This document shows positions 1 to 8,611 of a stretch of DNA of 64,000 nt, in pieces; position 1 is the first letter of the stretch, and each line of letters begins with the position of its first letter. The position numbers and the translations under genes are program-made. Origin of the DNA: Bin80 sp965203305 (GTDB lineage: Bacteria > Bacteroidota > Rhodothermia > Rhodothermales > Bin80). The stretch is from positions 434,001 to 498,000 of the forward strand of contig OZ241874.1 of NCBI GenBank assembly GCA_965203305.1, given 5' to 3'. The notes under the pieces are model-generated. The model was not told the DNA's origin and made no database searches. It saw only the letters and a list, made by a program, of their open reading frames with translations.

Positions 1-171
1 GACCAACTGGACAAGGAGTACGGAGCGGGGAAAGGCGCAGAACTCTTTTTCCGGGCGGTTCGCCGGGGAGTCTTCCATATTGAAGGAGCAACGAAGTTAT
101 ACTCCGCCCCGATCCCGTCCCTGCGGGAGTACATCATAAAGAACTTCCCGCCAAAGAGCAGTTCCAGTTGA
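1..171 (+). CDS. AAA-type ATPase family, copy A (C-terminal end only)
   Basis: This is the last 56 codons of a gene whose 5' part lies outside the window; it is open from base 1 to a TGA at 169-171. The peptide contains GVFHIEGATKLYSAPIPSLR followed by EYIIKNF, which matches the C-terminal signature (GVL, a short strand, then PIPSL and D/E-Y) of the complete ATPases at 5450-6616, 17155-18378, 18407-19810, 29075-30430 and 31122-32555. The assignment rests on this paralogy alone, because the nucleotide-binding part is not visible. A stretch resembling the C-terminal tail of the longer copies follows the stop codon in another frame. Confidence 0.7.
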   Translation, partial: DQLDKEYGAGKGAELFFRAVRRGVFHIEGATKLYSAPIPSLREYIIKNFPPKSSSS

Positions 172-200
172 AGCAGGTGTCAGGAAAAGAAACCATGCCA

Positions 201-296
201 CCCAAATCAGGGAAAGGCAATCCCGGTCAGGATCCCCCACAGGGCAGAGACCCTTCCGACAGTGATCGGGACACAGACATGGGGATGGAGAGATAA
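201..296 (+). pseudogene. Detached, out-of-frame tail of the AAA ATPase family
   Basis: Read in the frame ending at TAA 294-296, this stretch encodes GRDPSDSDRDTDMGMER, almost the same as the last residues of copies D, E and F. In copy A the gene has already stopped at 171 in a different frame, so the tail is not part of that protein. A frameshift upstream or a recombination junction would explain it. The tail is directly followed by the right terminal repeat of the unit. Confidence 0.6.
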
Positions 297-316
297 TACT
301 CTCTCCCTGCATCCTG

Positions 317-340
317 TGCGGATTTTACTGGATAAATTCC
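317..340 (+). repeat. Right terminal inverted repeat of AAA unit A
   Basis: 24 bp beginning TGCGGATTTTAC and ending GGATAAATTCC. It matches the right ends of unit D (19818-19841) and F (32563-32586) and the reverse complement of the low-coordinate end of unit E (29029-29052). The matching left end should lie upstream of the window. The next eight bases, ATAATTTT, are the candidate target duplication to look for there. Confidence 0.65.
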
Positions 341-605
341 ATAATTTTCCAGTCCAAATGTCACGTTTTCGTGTTTGGCTGTGTCTAACAGGCAGAAATC
401 AGAAATCTTCTCAGTTTTATGCAATCTGATCCATCGGACATGCCCCAGTACATGAAGGACATTGGGGACCACGCCGCGTCCTTTTTGATCCATTGGGAGC
501 TTGCTCTGCGAAAAATCAATGTCCATGATACGGTATATAATTTTCCTGTTATTCTCGGTACACATACAAATCGTTGATAATCTACGAACAGTCTGTACGG
601 GATCA
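341..605. other. Intergenic stretch without a supported gene
   Basis: This lies between the right end of unit A and the Panacea pseudogene. Short minus-strand reading frames exist (up to about 110 codons), but they show no recognisable motif and I do not call them. If the Panacea gene once had a toxin partner, this is where it might have been, but nothing here supports one. Confidence 0.4.
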
Positions 606-1104
606 ATGGCTTCGGTATTGGATGTGGCGGTATATATTCTTCAGAAAAAGAGGCCGTGTACTACATGGAAACTTCAGAAACTCGTCTACTACTGTCAGGC
701 ATGGGTCTCTCGTTTGGGATGAAGAACCGCTGTTTGAAGAAGAGATACACGCATGAATCAATGGTCCTTTCTGCCCAGCTCTGTATGAGAAACACTGGAA
801 CTACTTTACTCTAAGCAAAATTCGTGGAGAAAATCCAGAGAATCTGGACAGTAACCGGAAGGATACAATCAATGTGGTTCTTGACTTCTAAGGGAACCAG
901 CCGCCGCACTGTTTGAGCACCCTGGTGCACATGGAAGACTCCTGGCGCAATGCCAGAGCGGGGATATCTCCAAGGGTGCGGGGGGAGACGGAGATACCTC
1001 TGGAAGCGATGGCAGAGTATTATGAAGGACTCTATGCACGGGCACAAAGTGGTCAGACTGCGCCTTCTGCAGAAATTCATCAAACTGGAGCATCGGTGTC
1101 CTAG
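606..1104 (+). pseudogene. Decayed Panacea-domain (DUF4065) antitoxin-like gene
   Basis: From ATG 606 the first frame encodes TTWKLQKLVYYCQAW, the hallmark of the Panacea/SocA-like domain. One extra G at about 703-705 shifts the frame. The next frame carries SLVWDEEPLFEEEI, then a TGA at 754-756 where a tryptophan is expected, then INGPFCPALYEKH, KIRGENPENLDSN, DTINVVLDF, a TAA at 889-891 where tyrosine is expected, and HMEDSWRNARAG plus EIPLEAMAEYYEGLY. The domain is therefore present end to end with one frameshift and two nonsense changes. Panacea proteins are known as versatile antitoxin or chaperone-type modules of toxin-antitoxin pairs. No toxin partner is recognisable beside it. Confidence 0.8.
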
Positions 1105-1263
1105 GGGTGCCTGCAAGATACATACGGAGGAGTACGGGGATACTCGTGGAAGGATCCCCCAAAAATACGTTTTCACACCGGAGTTGTAGCAGAACCTTTT
1201 TTGCAGGAAGTTCGCATAGATCTTTTGGACTGGCACGGGTAAAAGGATCGGCAGAAATCCCCC

Positions 1264-3153
1264 TCAAATTCCAAACGCATACCGCAGGGCGACCTGAAAC
1301 AGCGACCGTGTACGTCCACCCGCAGGATGGGCAAGGTGCAGATGATCCAGCACATTGCGCATCGTCGCACTCATGCGAAGGCGATTGCCCCAGAATCTCT
1401 TCTGCACAGTCATGTGGAGGTGAACTGTGCCGGGCAATTGCGCGACATAAAATGATGGATTCTCCCTGGCAGCTTCTGTAAACTCGTCCCACAGGGCCGG
1501 CCCTGTGTAGCGGAGTCGCAGATCCAGGCTGAACCGGTCACTGGGCTGAAACTCTCCCCGCATTCCCATCTGTATTCGCTGGTGCCACGCATCACGGAAG
1601 GCATGCGTCTGAGACCATGGATACGCATAGGTGCCAGAGAGCTTGACAGTGAGTTTTTCGGAGAGAGGAGCATCAATGCGCAGGCTTGTGCGGGCAACAT
1701 GTCCTCCTGCAGGTACAATGCTGGTGACAGTTTGCGGGCGGGTTCCGGTGGAGTCCAGACTCATCTCTGTAAAAGGGCGAACAGAGTTCATGTATTTTCG
1801 CCATCCGCCACTCAGCTGCCACTTGATACGGTTTCCTGTGGTCCAGCTCAGGTCGGCAGAATAGATGGATTCCCGCACAGGCAGCCCTTTTGGATCCAAA
1901 CGGATCACAACATCCTTCGGGCGATAGCCTCGCCTGATCCAGCTGGAAAAATTCATCATGGAATCCGGTGATCGGTGCCGTAGCATCCATCGTGCGCTGA
2001 TCCCGCTTCCCTCATGCCATACATGGGAAAACACTTCATAGCCCAAGACACTGGCATCCACAGTCAGTGCAGCCATGGCTTGCATCTGGATATCAAACAA
2101 AAGATCGGGTTTCAGTACAGCATATGCGCGAAATGTCCCCAGACGATCCCGCAACCTGGCGGATTCGAGATGCACCCCGGAGAAGGCAGCTGTCCCCCCG
2201 TACTCAAAATACAGTGTTCCCGGCAGGGAGGCGGTAGCATACCCATGTGCCTGCACCTGTCCCTGGGAAAAGTCAGTAGATACGGATTCCGGGTTTGTTC
2301 GCGTGTTCAGTACAATGGAGTTGCCGGACAGTGAATATCCGTAGCTCTTTCCATGGAAGGATGCAGAAGCGAAGGCAATCGCCTTGTCCAGGGGGATCTC
2401 CCTTCCCATGAACGGGAGGAAGAGCATGTCCTCCACCTGACTGGTTCCTGCGCTGATCCTGTGGCCAAATGCCCTGGCATTCAGGTTCAGTGCACGATAA
2501 CGGATTCGGGCATCCCTTTCTCCCTGATAGAGCTGCAATACTCTTGGACGGATGCGAGGATCGGTCACATGATGTTCGTCGGTCGCTCCTGTCACCTGAA
2601 GAAACCTTCTCTCAGAGCCAGTTGATATCGCAGCATGGACCACAGGTCCGGTGCGATCCACATTGGCTGTTTCTGAATCTGTATACTTGTATGGGCCGGG
2701 GTCCCCGGTTTCGTTGCCAGCGGCGAACTGCCCCCTGACCGAAACCCTGGCAGATGGCACACATCGGGCAATCTGAATGGCTCCTCCGTGTGCCAGATGT
2801 CCACGGATCACCACAGGATTCGCATGAAACTGCACTTCACAGATCTCGGTGACCGTCATCGGCAGATCGTTCAGGCTTTGCCGGTTGAATGCCCGTACAC
2901 TGATCCGCTGTCCGTCAACAAACAGACTCCAGTCCGGGGTTGCCTCCCACGATGTTCCGAGTGGGGCAGTATTCCAGTGATAGCCTTCTGTAGAACTTCC
3001 AGTCCAGTCATCCGCAAGTTCCAGAAGATCGCTCAGCCGAGTGACTCCTGCCCGCACAAGATCATCTGCGGTCAGAATCTGGGCTGAGGCAGCAGGGATT
3101 CCCGCCCCAAGTATGGCAATGGAGCAGAGGCATTTCTTCCAGTGGAGCCGCAT
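1264..3153 (-). CDS. TonB-dependent-receptor-like outer-membrane protein
   Basis: 629 residues. Start chosen at 3153 because it gives a signal peptide (MRLHWKKCLCSIAILGAGIP, then AASA-Q) and because its ATG overlaps the TAA of the upstream gene. After the signal come a plug-like segment (LTADDLVRAGVTRLSDLLEL, VDGQRISVRAFN) and a long run of alternating beta strands ending YAFGI, as in outer-membrane barrels. It resembles TonB-dependent receptors but is short for that family and no clear TonB box is visible. It is the last gene of a three-gene minus-strand operon with a Wzi-like protein and a small barrel, which suggests a role in binding or export of surface polysaccharide. The substrate is unknown. 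Confidence 0.6.
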   Translation of the reverse strand: MRLHWKKCLCSIAILGAGIPAASAQILTADDLVRAGVTRLSDLLELADDWTGSSTEGYHWNTAPLGTSWEATPDWSLFVDGQRISVRAFNRQSLNDLPMTVTEICEVQFHANPVVIRGHLAHGGAIQIARCVPSARVSVRGQFAAGNETGDPGPYKYTDSETANVDRTGPVVHAAISTGSERRFLQVTGATDEHHVTDPRIRPRVLQLYQGERDARIRYRALNLNARAFGHRISAGTSQVEDMLFLPFMGREIPLDKAIAFASASFHGKSYGYSLSGNSIVLNTRTNPESVSTDFSQGQVQAHGYATASLPGTLYFEYGGTAAFSGVHLESARLRDRLGTFRAYAVLKPDLLFDIQMQAMAALTVDASVLGYEVFSHVWHEGSGISARWMLRHRSPDSMMNFSSWIRRGYRPKDVVIRLDPKGLPVRESIYSADLSWTTGNRIKWQLSGGWRKYMNSVRPFTEMSLDSTGTRPQTVTSIVPAGGHVARTSLRIDAPLSEKLTVKLSGTYAYPWSQTHAFRDAWHQRIQMGMRGEFQPSDRFSLDLRLRYTGPALWDEFTEAARENPSFYVAQLPGTVHLHMTVQKRFWGNRLRMSATMRNVLDHLHLAHPAGGRTRSLFQVALRYAFGI

Positions 3154-3722
3154 TACTCCAGGAAAGTTCTGGCGAGTTTTCCGGCCTGCACCCGGAACCC
3201 GAAGCCAATGGAGGTGAACCACAGGTGCATCCTGGGAGAAGTCTGAATGCGCAGATATTCGGCTTCGCCAAACACAAACCATTGGCGGGAAAGATCAAGA
3301 GAGGCAAGCATCGCTATACTGCCTGCAAAGTCGCTCTCGCTGCTCTCTCCTGCATATGTGAACGCTGAATCATCAAAGGACATCCGGTAATTCCCGATAC
3401 TGATGGCCGGCTTCAGGGCGACTTTGGCGTGCACAGGAATCTTGGCTCGCCAGCCCGAGTTGATCCAGAGAGCCCCGAATCCCGGGACATCCGCCGAAGC
3501 ATTGAAACGGTGAAACCCGAAATTCATCTCCCACTCTCCCGCATAAAATGGCGTAGATACAGACAGCTTTGCCCCGCTGGCAGGGTGCCAGTGCTCATGC
3601 AGGATGTTCCGGTTGAGGTTTCGGCTTCTCTGAATGCGCAACTCCAGTGTGCTGAACGGCTCCTGGGCAAAGCCGGCAATGGCGGTCAAGCTCAGAATCA
3701 GTGTGGACAGTATGCGTTTCAC
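3153..3722 (-). CDS. Small outer-membrane beta-barrel-like protein
   Basis: 189 residues with a clear signal peptide (MKRILSTLILSLTAIAGFAQ). The rest is rich in alternating aromatic and polar strands (YAGEWEMNFGFHRF, FVFGEAEYLRI, HLWFTSIGFGFRV), as expected for an eight-strand barrel. The start codon is GTG, overlapping the TGA of the Wzi-like gene (GTGA). The stop overlaps the ATG of the next gene (TAATG). This indicates translational coupling of all three. No specific family is recognised. Confidence 0.6.
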   Translation of the reverse strand: MKRILSTLILSLTAIAGFAQEPFSTLELRIQRSRNLNRNILHEHWHPASGAKLSVSTPFYAGEWEMNFGFHRFNASADVPGFGALWINSGWRAKIPVHAKVALKPAISIGNYRMSFDDSAFTYAGESSESDFAGSIAMLASLDLSRQWFVFGEAEYLRIQTSPRMHLWFTSIGFGFRVQAGKLARTFLE

Positions 3723-5311
3723 CAGTCCCAGAGTTTGAAGGATCTGTCAATTGTGAACATGACTCCTCCGCTGACAAGCCCGATGAATTGATTGGCACGA
3801 TCCCTGTTGATGTTGTATCCACCGTCCGCTGCAATCCACCACCAGTGACCTGGCTGGTATGTAAATCTCAAGGATCCGCGAACAGTACGCGCGGTATCTC
3901 CGTCCAGGAGATTGCGTATGGACTCGGAACCCGGTGGAAATACCTGCCGCATGTCCCGCTCTCCCTGGAGCAGCACATCAATCTTTGGCCCAAGCCGCAA
4001 CCCGGGAATCCGGTGGTCCATGTAAAACTCGGCAGACAGCGACGCATGTACATAGTCACTGAACTGAGTAGCTAGTCCGCGATTAAGATAGATATACTGG
4101 CCCGAAACCTGCGGGGCATTGTAGGCTCTTGAAGTGACGGTTTCCAGTGTCAGTTTCAGATCCGCTGCTGGCAGGGCATATACGGCAGAGCCTGTCAGCG
4201 CAAATGTGACAGTTTCGGGTCCGGTATTGGACTGCAGCCGGATGTCATCAATCATGAACTGCCCCTGTAGTGTCAGCCGCTTGATCTGTGCCCAGATGAG
4301 ACCTGCCAGAAAGCCATTATTATCGTCATTTTTGGGGGCATTGTCCACGACAAAAGCAAACGGATTTACGGGATTCAGGTATTTCAGGGAGATGGAGCTT
4401 GCGGAACCTGTGTAGATCGCAGATTCCATGAAGCTGATCATGAATGTTCGGGTCGGACGGTAATCCCAGCGATGCGCAGCATGAAATCTCCGCACGCTGC
4501 CGAATTTGACCGAATCATCTGCCGCCCGTCCCGTATAGTATCTGCCGTCTGTTGCACTGTCAAGCTCGCTCAGGACGGCGGTTATAGATGCGCGACGACC
4601 GCCAATGCGAAAGAAGATTTGATCCCGACTGCGAGCGTTATCGCTGAGAATCGTAGATGCATCTCCCGGCGTGCCCCAGTGAATGTCCCATCGCCCAAGA
4701 TAGGCAGATACCCACCGCCGAGACCAGCCCGCATAGGAATGCTCGCTTCGTACCCTGAGGCGCAGGACGGCATCCAGACCATCCGGGTCCCTGTCATAGT
4801 ATTGGCTGTGCAGAAAAGACATCTCTGCCACCGCAGGTCCCGCTTCCAGATAGCCGGAGACAGTGCCATGCCAGTAAACATTCGGCACATCTCCTATGGG
4901 ACGAACCACATCCAGCCGTTCACTGTTGATGACATCGCCCCCCGGCATAAATGCAAATCCCGCACCTCCCCCGTCCTCTGATGATGCAGCTGGCTGGAGT
5001 TTCTCGCGAAGCAGGTTCACCCAGTGAACCTCCGCGCTGCTCAGCCGCGTGGTGTCAATTTGAACTAGTGCATCCCATACCTCCCCCCGTTGATATGGCA
5101 GAGAGGTCGGATTCAGGTCAAGAAGATGTCCTCGCTGCTGAAGTCGGACAATATATTCATAGGCGGAGTCCCTAGTGGGTAACAAACGAGTGCCCTGTGC
5201 CTGAACCGGACTGATGTGCGGAGGCACAGACAGGCACCCAATAAACAGGCAAAGCAGTATGTGACAGAAAAACGGATGCAAGTTCAGGGTAGACTCATTC
5301 AGTTGATCCAT
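3719..5311 (-). CDS. Wzi-like capsule-assembly outer-membrane protein
   Basis: About 530 residues. ATG 5311 is chosen over an upstream extension to 5443 because it gives a signal-like N-terminus (hydrophobic HPFFCHILLCLFIGCLSVPP, then AQ) and because the extension would be coded by a repeat element. Features of the Wzi/capsule-assembly family include the N-terminal segment with PYQRGEVWDALVQI and the barrel strands with LGRWDIHWGTPG and DQIFFRIGGRRASITAVLSE. Known Wzi proteins anchor surface polysaccharide at the outer membrane. It is the first gene of an operon with two barrel proteins, and the sugar transferase at 7199 lies nearby on the other strand. Family assignment is by overall pattern, not by a catalytic motif. 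Confidence 0.6.
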   Translation of the reverse strand: MDQLNESTLNLHPFFCHILLCLFIGCLSVPPHISPVQAQGTRLLPTRDSAYEYIVRLQQRGHLLDLNPTSLPYQRGEVWDALVQIDTTRLSSAEVHWVNLLREKLQPAASSEDGGGAGFAFMPGGDVINSERLDVVRPIGDVPNVYWHGTVSGYLEAGPAVAEMSFLHSQYYDRDPDGLDAVLRLRVRSEHSYAGWSRRWVSAYLGRWDIHWGTPGDASTILSDNARSRDQIFFRIGGRRASITAVLSELDSATDGRYYTGRAADDSVKFGSVRRFHAAHRWDYRPTRTFMISFMESAIYTGSASSISLKYLNPVNPFAFVVDNAPKNDDNNGFLAGLIWAQIKRLTLQGQFMIDDIRLQSNTGPETVTFALTGSAVYALPAADLKLTLETVTSRAYNAPQVSGQYIYLNRGLATQFSDYVHASLSAEFYMDHRIPGLRLGPKIDVLLQGERDMRQVFPPGSESIRNLLDGDTARTVRGSLRFTYQPGHWWWIAADGGYNINRDRANQFIGLVSGGVMFTIDRSFKLWDW

Positions 5312-5406
5312 GGAGGCTCTCACAAGAACATTCTCACATCTGATCCGATGTGCCTGTAAGCATTCCCAGAGCAATAACTGTCTCTGTGGAGGGATTTCTG
5401 CAGAAC
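5312..5406 (+). repeat. Dispersed ~100-bp repeat, copy R6 (diverged)
   Basis: It begins GAGGCTCTCACAAGAAC and shares the core GATGTGCCTGTAAGCATTC and CCAGAGCAATA with the copies at 16906, 22721, 28435, 63382 and 63486. It abuts the start codon of the Wzi-like gene, so it probably forms that operon's leader. Confidence 0.5.
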
Positions 5407-5449
5407 AATCCGAATATGATTCAGCAGGACAATTCTGTTGCAACTGGTG

Positions 5450-6616
5450 TCAGTTACTGTTCCGACTCTGTATCCGAGGCATCTCTCCCCGCCCGTAGTG
5501 CTTCACGAACCAGTCTTCCATGCTGGGGACAGGGATCGTGTACTGCCCCTTGTGCTCATACAGCACCCCGCTGCCAAGTGCGATATCAAACACTTCCTTT
5601 GCCCTCTCTTCTGCATACTCTTTCTGCAGGGCCTCCATGATGTCCTCTTTTTCCAGTGATTTTCCTCCTGGATGGCCTTCTATCAGCCTGGTAAATACCC
5701 TGCGAGATTTTACTGTGAGCCCTGCCGCTCTCTGCTCGTAATAGGAGGTGCGCAGTTCCCTTCCCGTTTCCATCATGGACAGTCTGCCCGTTTCTGTCAG
5801 GGTGCGTCCGTGCTTTTTCATATAGACTATACAGGCCCTCACATAGGACATGATATGGTGTGGCCACCCATATGTCTCCTCTGGTATCCCGTTAATCCAA
5901 ATGTCTGCCCCGTCGTGTATGTGAAAATCCTTGCCGAACCAGTCCTCTAGTACCGCCCGTTCCGCCCCGTGATCCAGCCTCCCCAGCTCTACCAGTGACC
6001 GACCCCCTATCCTGGATACCCCCAGAGACTTGAATACTCTGGAGGTCATCCCCAGTCCTGCCGCGAGGAAAATGAGCGGTCTGCCCGCACCCCCGTTATG
6101 GATTTCCTTGAGCAGACTCTTTACACTCTGTCTGCCTTCCACGGGCAGATCCGGGGCATCCGTCATATCCTGTGCTTCATCCAGAATGAGCAACAGAGGA
6201 GACTCCCCCTCCCGGAGCATGTCCAGGGAGGTAAGGGGGGAACTGTCTATCGTAATCGTGCGCTCCGTCGTAGCCACCAAGTGCGACTCGAGTCCTGCCT
6301 TTTGCTCCCTGCCAATAATCCTTTCCTCAGGTTCTCGTCCCAGAAGTTTCCCCAATTCGCTCGCATTCCACAGGGCAATTTCTGCGATTTTTACGATTTG
6401 CCACCCGCTCTTGTCTGCCAGTTTTTTGTACTCTTCAAGCAAGGCGGTTTTTCCTGCACCCGGAGGGGCCTGTACCAGAAAGATCGTCCCTCCCTGCCCC
6501 TGTATCGCTCCCTCCATTTTGTCCTGAAATTTCCCGAGTTCCTTCTTCCGCCCATGAAAATACTTTGCAGGGCCCCGATCCAGAGAATCTGTCCAGGAAG
6601 GACTGTCCTGATCCAT
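5450..6616 (-). CDS. AAA-type ATPase family, copy B
   Basis: About 388 residues from ATG 6616, chosen because it aligns with the start of copy C; longer in-frame starts exist up to 6850. Visible elements in order: SLDRGPAKYFHGRKKEL near the N-terminus, Walker A APPGAGKTAL, Walker B LLLILDEAQD, the IHNGGAGRPLIFLAAGLGMT block, a TYGWPHHIMSY motif, and the C-terminal GVLYEHKGQYTIPVPSMEDW. Copy B pairs with copy C in one subfamily; D, E and F form another. I do not recognise a described family. The general architecture (GR box, P-loop, DEAQ, possible winged-helix end) is that of AAA_16/AAA_22-like or STAND-type ATPases. No terminal repeats like those of D and E are visible around it. Confidence 0.7.
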   Translation of the reverse strand: MDQDSPSWTDSLDRGPAKYFHGRKKELGKFQDKMEGAIQGQGGTIFLVQAPPGAGKTALLEEYKKLADKSGWQIVKIAEIALWNASELGKLLGREPEERIIGREQKAGLESHLVATTERTITIDSSPLTSLDMLREGESPLLLILDEAQDMTDAPDLPVEGRQSVKSLLKEIHNGGAGRPLIFLAAGLGMTSRVFKSLGVSRIGGRSLVELGRLDHGAERAVLEDWFGKDFHIHDGADIWINGIPEETYGWPHHIMSYVRACIVYMKKHGRTLTETGRLSMMETGRELRTSYYEQRAAGLTVKSRRVFTRLIEGHPGGKSLEKEDIMEALQKEYAEERAKEVFDIALGSGVLYEHKGQYTIPVPSMEDWFVKHYGRGEMPRIQSRNSN

Positions 6617-7198
6617 ATGTGCCAGGTTTTTGATCCTGGGCAGCATCATATGCTCACTTCTTGATTTCTGTGAAACCGAATCCATCGTCAGCTTGTCCCC
6701 ACTATCGGGATCCCGGCCTCGTTCGCCTCCTGGATCACCCCGCTTCGTGAACATCTCATCTGTTCTTTGCCGCAGTGCGGTCAACCTGACCCAGTTCAAC
6801 AGAATAAAACCGCATGCCAACAACCGTCTTCTTTCTGATCCCCTTCGCAAACCGCTTCTTCCGCTTTTGCTTGGGGAGCACTTCCCATTTTTTCTTCGGA
6901 CATGAAGGAAATTTCCGGCAGCGGCATGAACACAAACAAAACATCAAAATAAAAAGTTCCCATTTCCCCGTGATTCTTTCCCTCAGTCATTCGTTGGCAG
7001 TGGGGGAATCCACCTTTCTTCTGGAGACACCGCCGCCGGATTTCCCTGAGGGGCGGTACAGGGTTCGGCTGGCGGGATTCTATCCGTCTCACAGGCACAG
7101 GAGCTCCCTCACTTGACCGGGGATCTGGTCGCAGTTATTCGCCATGAGGCACGGATTGCGGACTGTGCAGGTATAAGGAAAGGGAACCCCCCTGATGA
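6617..7198. other. Gene-free region before the sugar transferase
   Basis: About 580 bases between two divergently read genes. An extension of copy B on the minus strand to 6850 is open but has no motif. On the plus strand only short frames occur. An AAGGAAAGGG stretch at 7176-7185 may be the ribosome-binding site of the gene at 7199. Confidence 0.4.
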
Positions 7199-8611
7199 AT
7201 GTCCCGCACCGTTGAATTTGTCGCACTGATCGTTACCGACACGATTGCCGCGGCAGCCTCCTGCCTTCTGTACCTGTGGATCAGGTTTCCAGAGAATTTT
7301 CGCGTGACAGGATTCTCGGGGGCGGAAGGACAGATGATCTATCCGCTGTATGCCTCGGTCGCCCTGGCACTCTTCTGGGTTCTCATGCTCCTCGCTGCCG
7401 GGATGTACAGGGAACGACATGCCTCCAGCCGTATTGACGAAACCGTATCCCTTGCCAAGGTGATCACCGTCGGTGTCCTGATCCTTGTCTTTAGCATTTT
7501 CATTGATATTCTGGAAACAGGGGGAAGTCTGTCCATCTTTGTTACCTACTGGGCCTCCGTTCTGGGACTGGTTGCGGCTGGCCGGATTCTCGTCCGTTCT
7601 GTACAGAAATCACTAATCCTGCGGGGGTACGGAACGCACCGGACACTGGTGGTCGGATGGAGAGACCAGGTGGAGCGTCTGTATCGGGATGTGGCAAAGT
7701 ATCCGGCGGCCGGGATCCAGATTGTCGGAGCCGTACGACTGGGACAGAAAGCAGACGAGAACGGGAATGGAGCAGGAGACGAGGAGAATGTACATGCCAT
7801 TGAACAGCTCCCCGACCTGATTGACGAGCTGCAGGTGCGTGATGTTCTGATTGCACTGGGATCGCAGGACCACAAGGAACTTTCGGAAGTCCTGCAACTG
7901 TGCGACGGAAAGAATGTGACACTCAAGATCGTCCCTGATTTTTACTCCGTGATCGGCGGGATGGCACGGACAGAGCATATTTATGGACTGCCCCTGATTG
8001 AGGTATTGCCCGTCCCGATGCCCGTCTGGGAGCAGTACACAAAGCGGTTTATTGACCTGATCGTGGCACTGATTGTACTGGTCCTGGGTCTGCCGCTCTG
8101 GATCGGGATCTTCATCGCCATCAAGACAACATCGGAGGGAGAAGCAATATATAGGCAGGAACGCGTGGGACGCAAGGGGCGCATATTCACCATCTACAAG
8201 TTCCGGACCATGCGCCACGATGCCGAAGCACAGACAGGCCCGGTCTGGGCCTCCAGGGATGACCCGCGCTATACAGCCGTTGGACGCTGGCTGCGAAAGA
8301 CACGCCTGGATGAAATTCCACAACTCCTGAATGTGCTTCGGGGGGACATGAGCCTGGTGGGCCCCCGCCCGGAGCGGCCGTACTTTGTTGAAAAGCTGAC
8401 GGGAAAAATTCCCCTATATAATCGTCGGCACCGGATCAAGCCCGGAATCACAGGCTGGGCACAGGTGATGTGGCACTATGACAGCTCTCTGGAAGATGTA
8501 CAGCAAAAAGTGAAGTATGATCTGTATTATATTGAGAATATGAGCCTGCGAATGGACCTGAAAATCCTGTTCCGCACCCTGCGGGCAGTCCTGTCTGGAG
8601 GTGGACATTGA
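7199..8611 (+). CDS. Polyprenyl-phosphate sugar-1-phosphate transferase (WcaJ/WbaP type)
   Basis: 470 residues. An N-terminal half with four to five membrane segments and a central CoA-binding-like domain are followed by the catalytic sugar-transferase domain: a membrane helix (IVALIVLVLGLPLWIGIFIA), RQERVGRKGRIFTIYKFRTM, WLRKTRLDEIPQLLNVLRGD, MSLVGPRPERPYFVEKL and KPGITGWAQV. This family starts lipid-linked repeat-unit synthesis for exopolysaccharide or capsule by placing a sugar phosphate on undecaprenyl phosphate at the inner membrane. The sugar cannot be read from sequence. Its stop overlaps the likely TTG start of the next gene. The Wzi-like gene at 3719 and the flippase at 46474 may act on the same polymer. 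Confidence 0.92.
   Translation: MSRTVEFVALIVTDTIAAAASCLLYLWIRFPENFRVTGFSGAEGQMIYPLYASVALALFWVLMLLAAGMYRERHASSRIDETVSLAKVITVGVLILVFSIFIDILETGGSLSIFVTYWASVLGLVAAGRILVRSVQKSLILRGYGTHRTLVVGWRDQVERLYRDVAKYPAAGIQIVGAVRLGQKADENGNGAGDEENVHAIEQLPDLIDELQVRDVLIALGSQDHKELSEVLQLCDGKNVTLKIVPDFYSVIGGMARTEHIYGLPLIEVLPVPMPVWEQYTKRFIDLIVALIVLVLGLPLWIGIFIAIKTTSEGEAIYRQERVGRKGRIFTIYKFRTMRHDAEAQTGPVWASRDDPRYTAVGRWLRKTRLDEIPQLLNVLRGDMSLVGPRPERPYFVEKLTGKIPLYNRRHRIKPGITGWAQVMWHYDSSLEDVQQKVKYDLYYIENMSLRMDLKILFRTLRAVLSGGGH

Noticed and set aside
227..606. A minus-strand toxin partner for the Panacea pseudogene
   Set aside because: Frames here lack any toxin motif and one overlaps the tail and terminal repeat of unit A.
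5406..7198. Terminal repeats of the ATPase units around copy B
   Set aside because: No sequence resembling the 24-bp ends was found on either side; the nearest partial matches are short and out of place.
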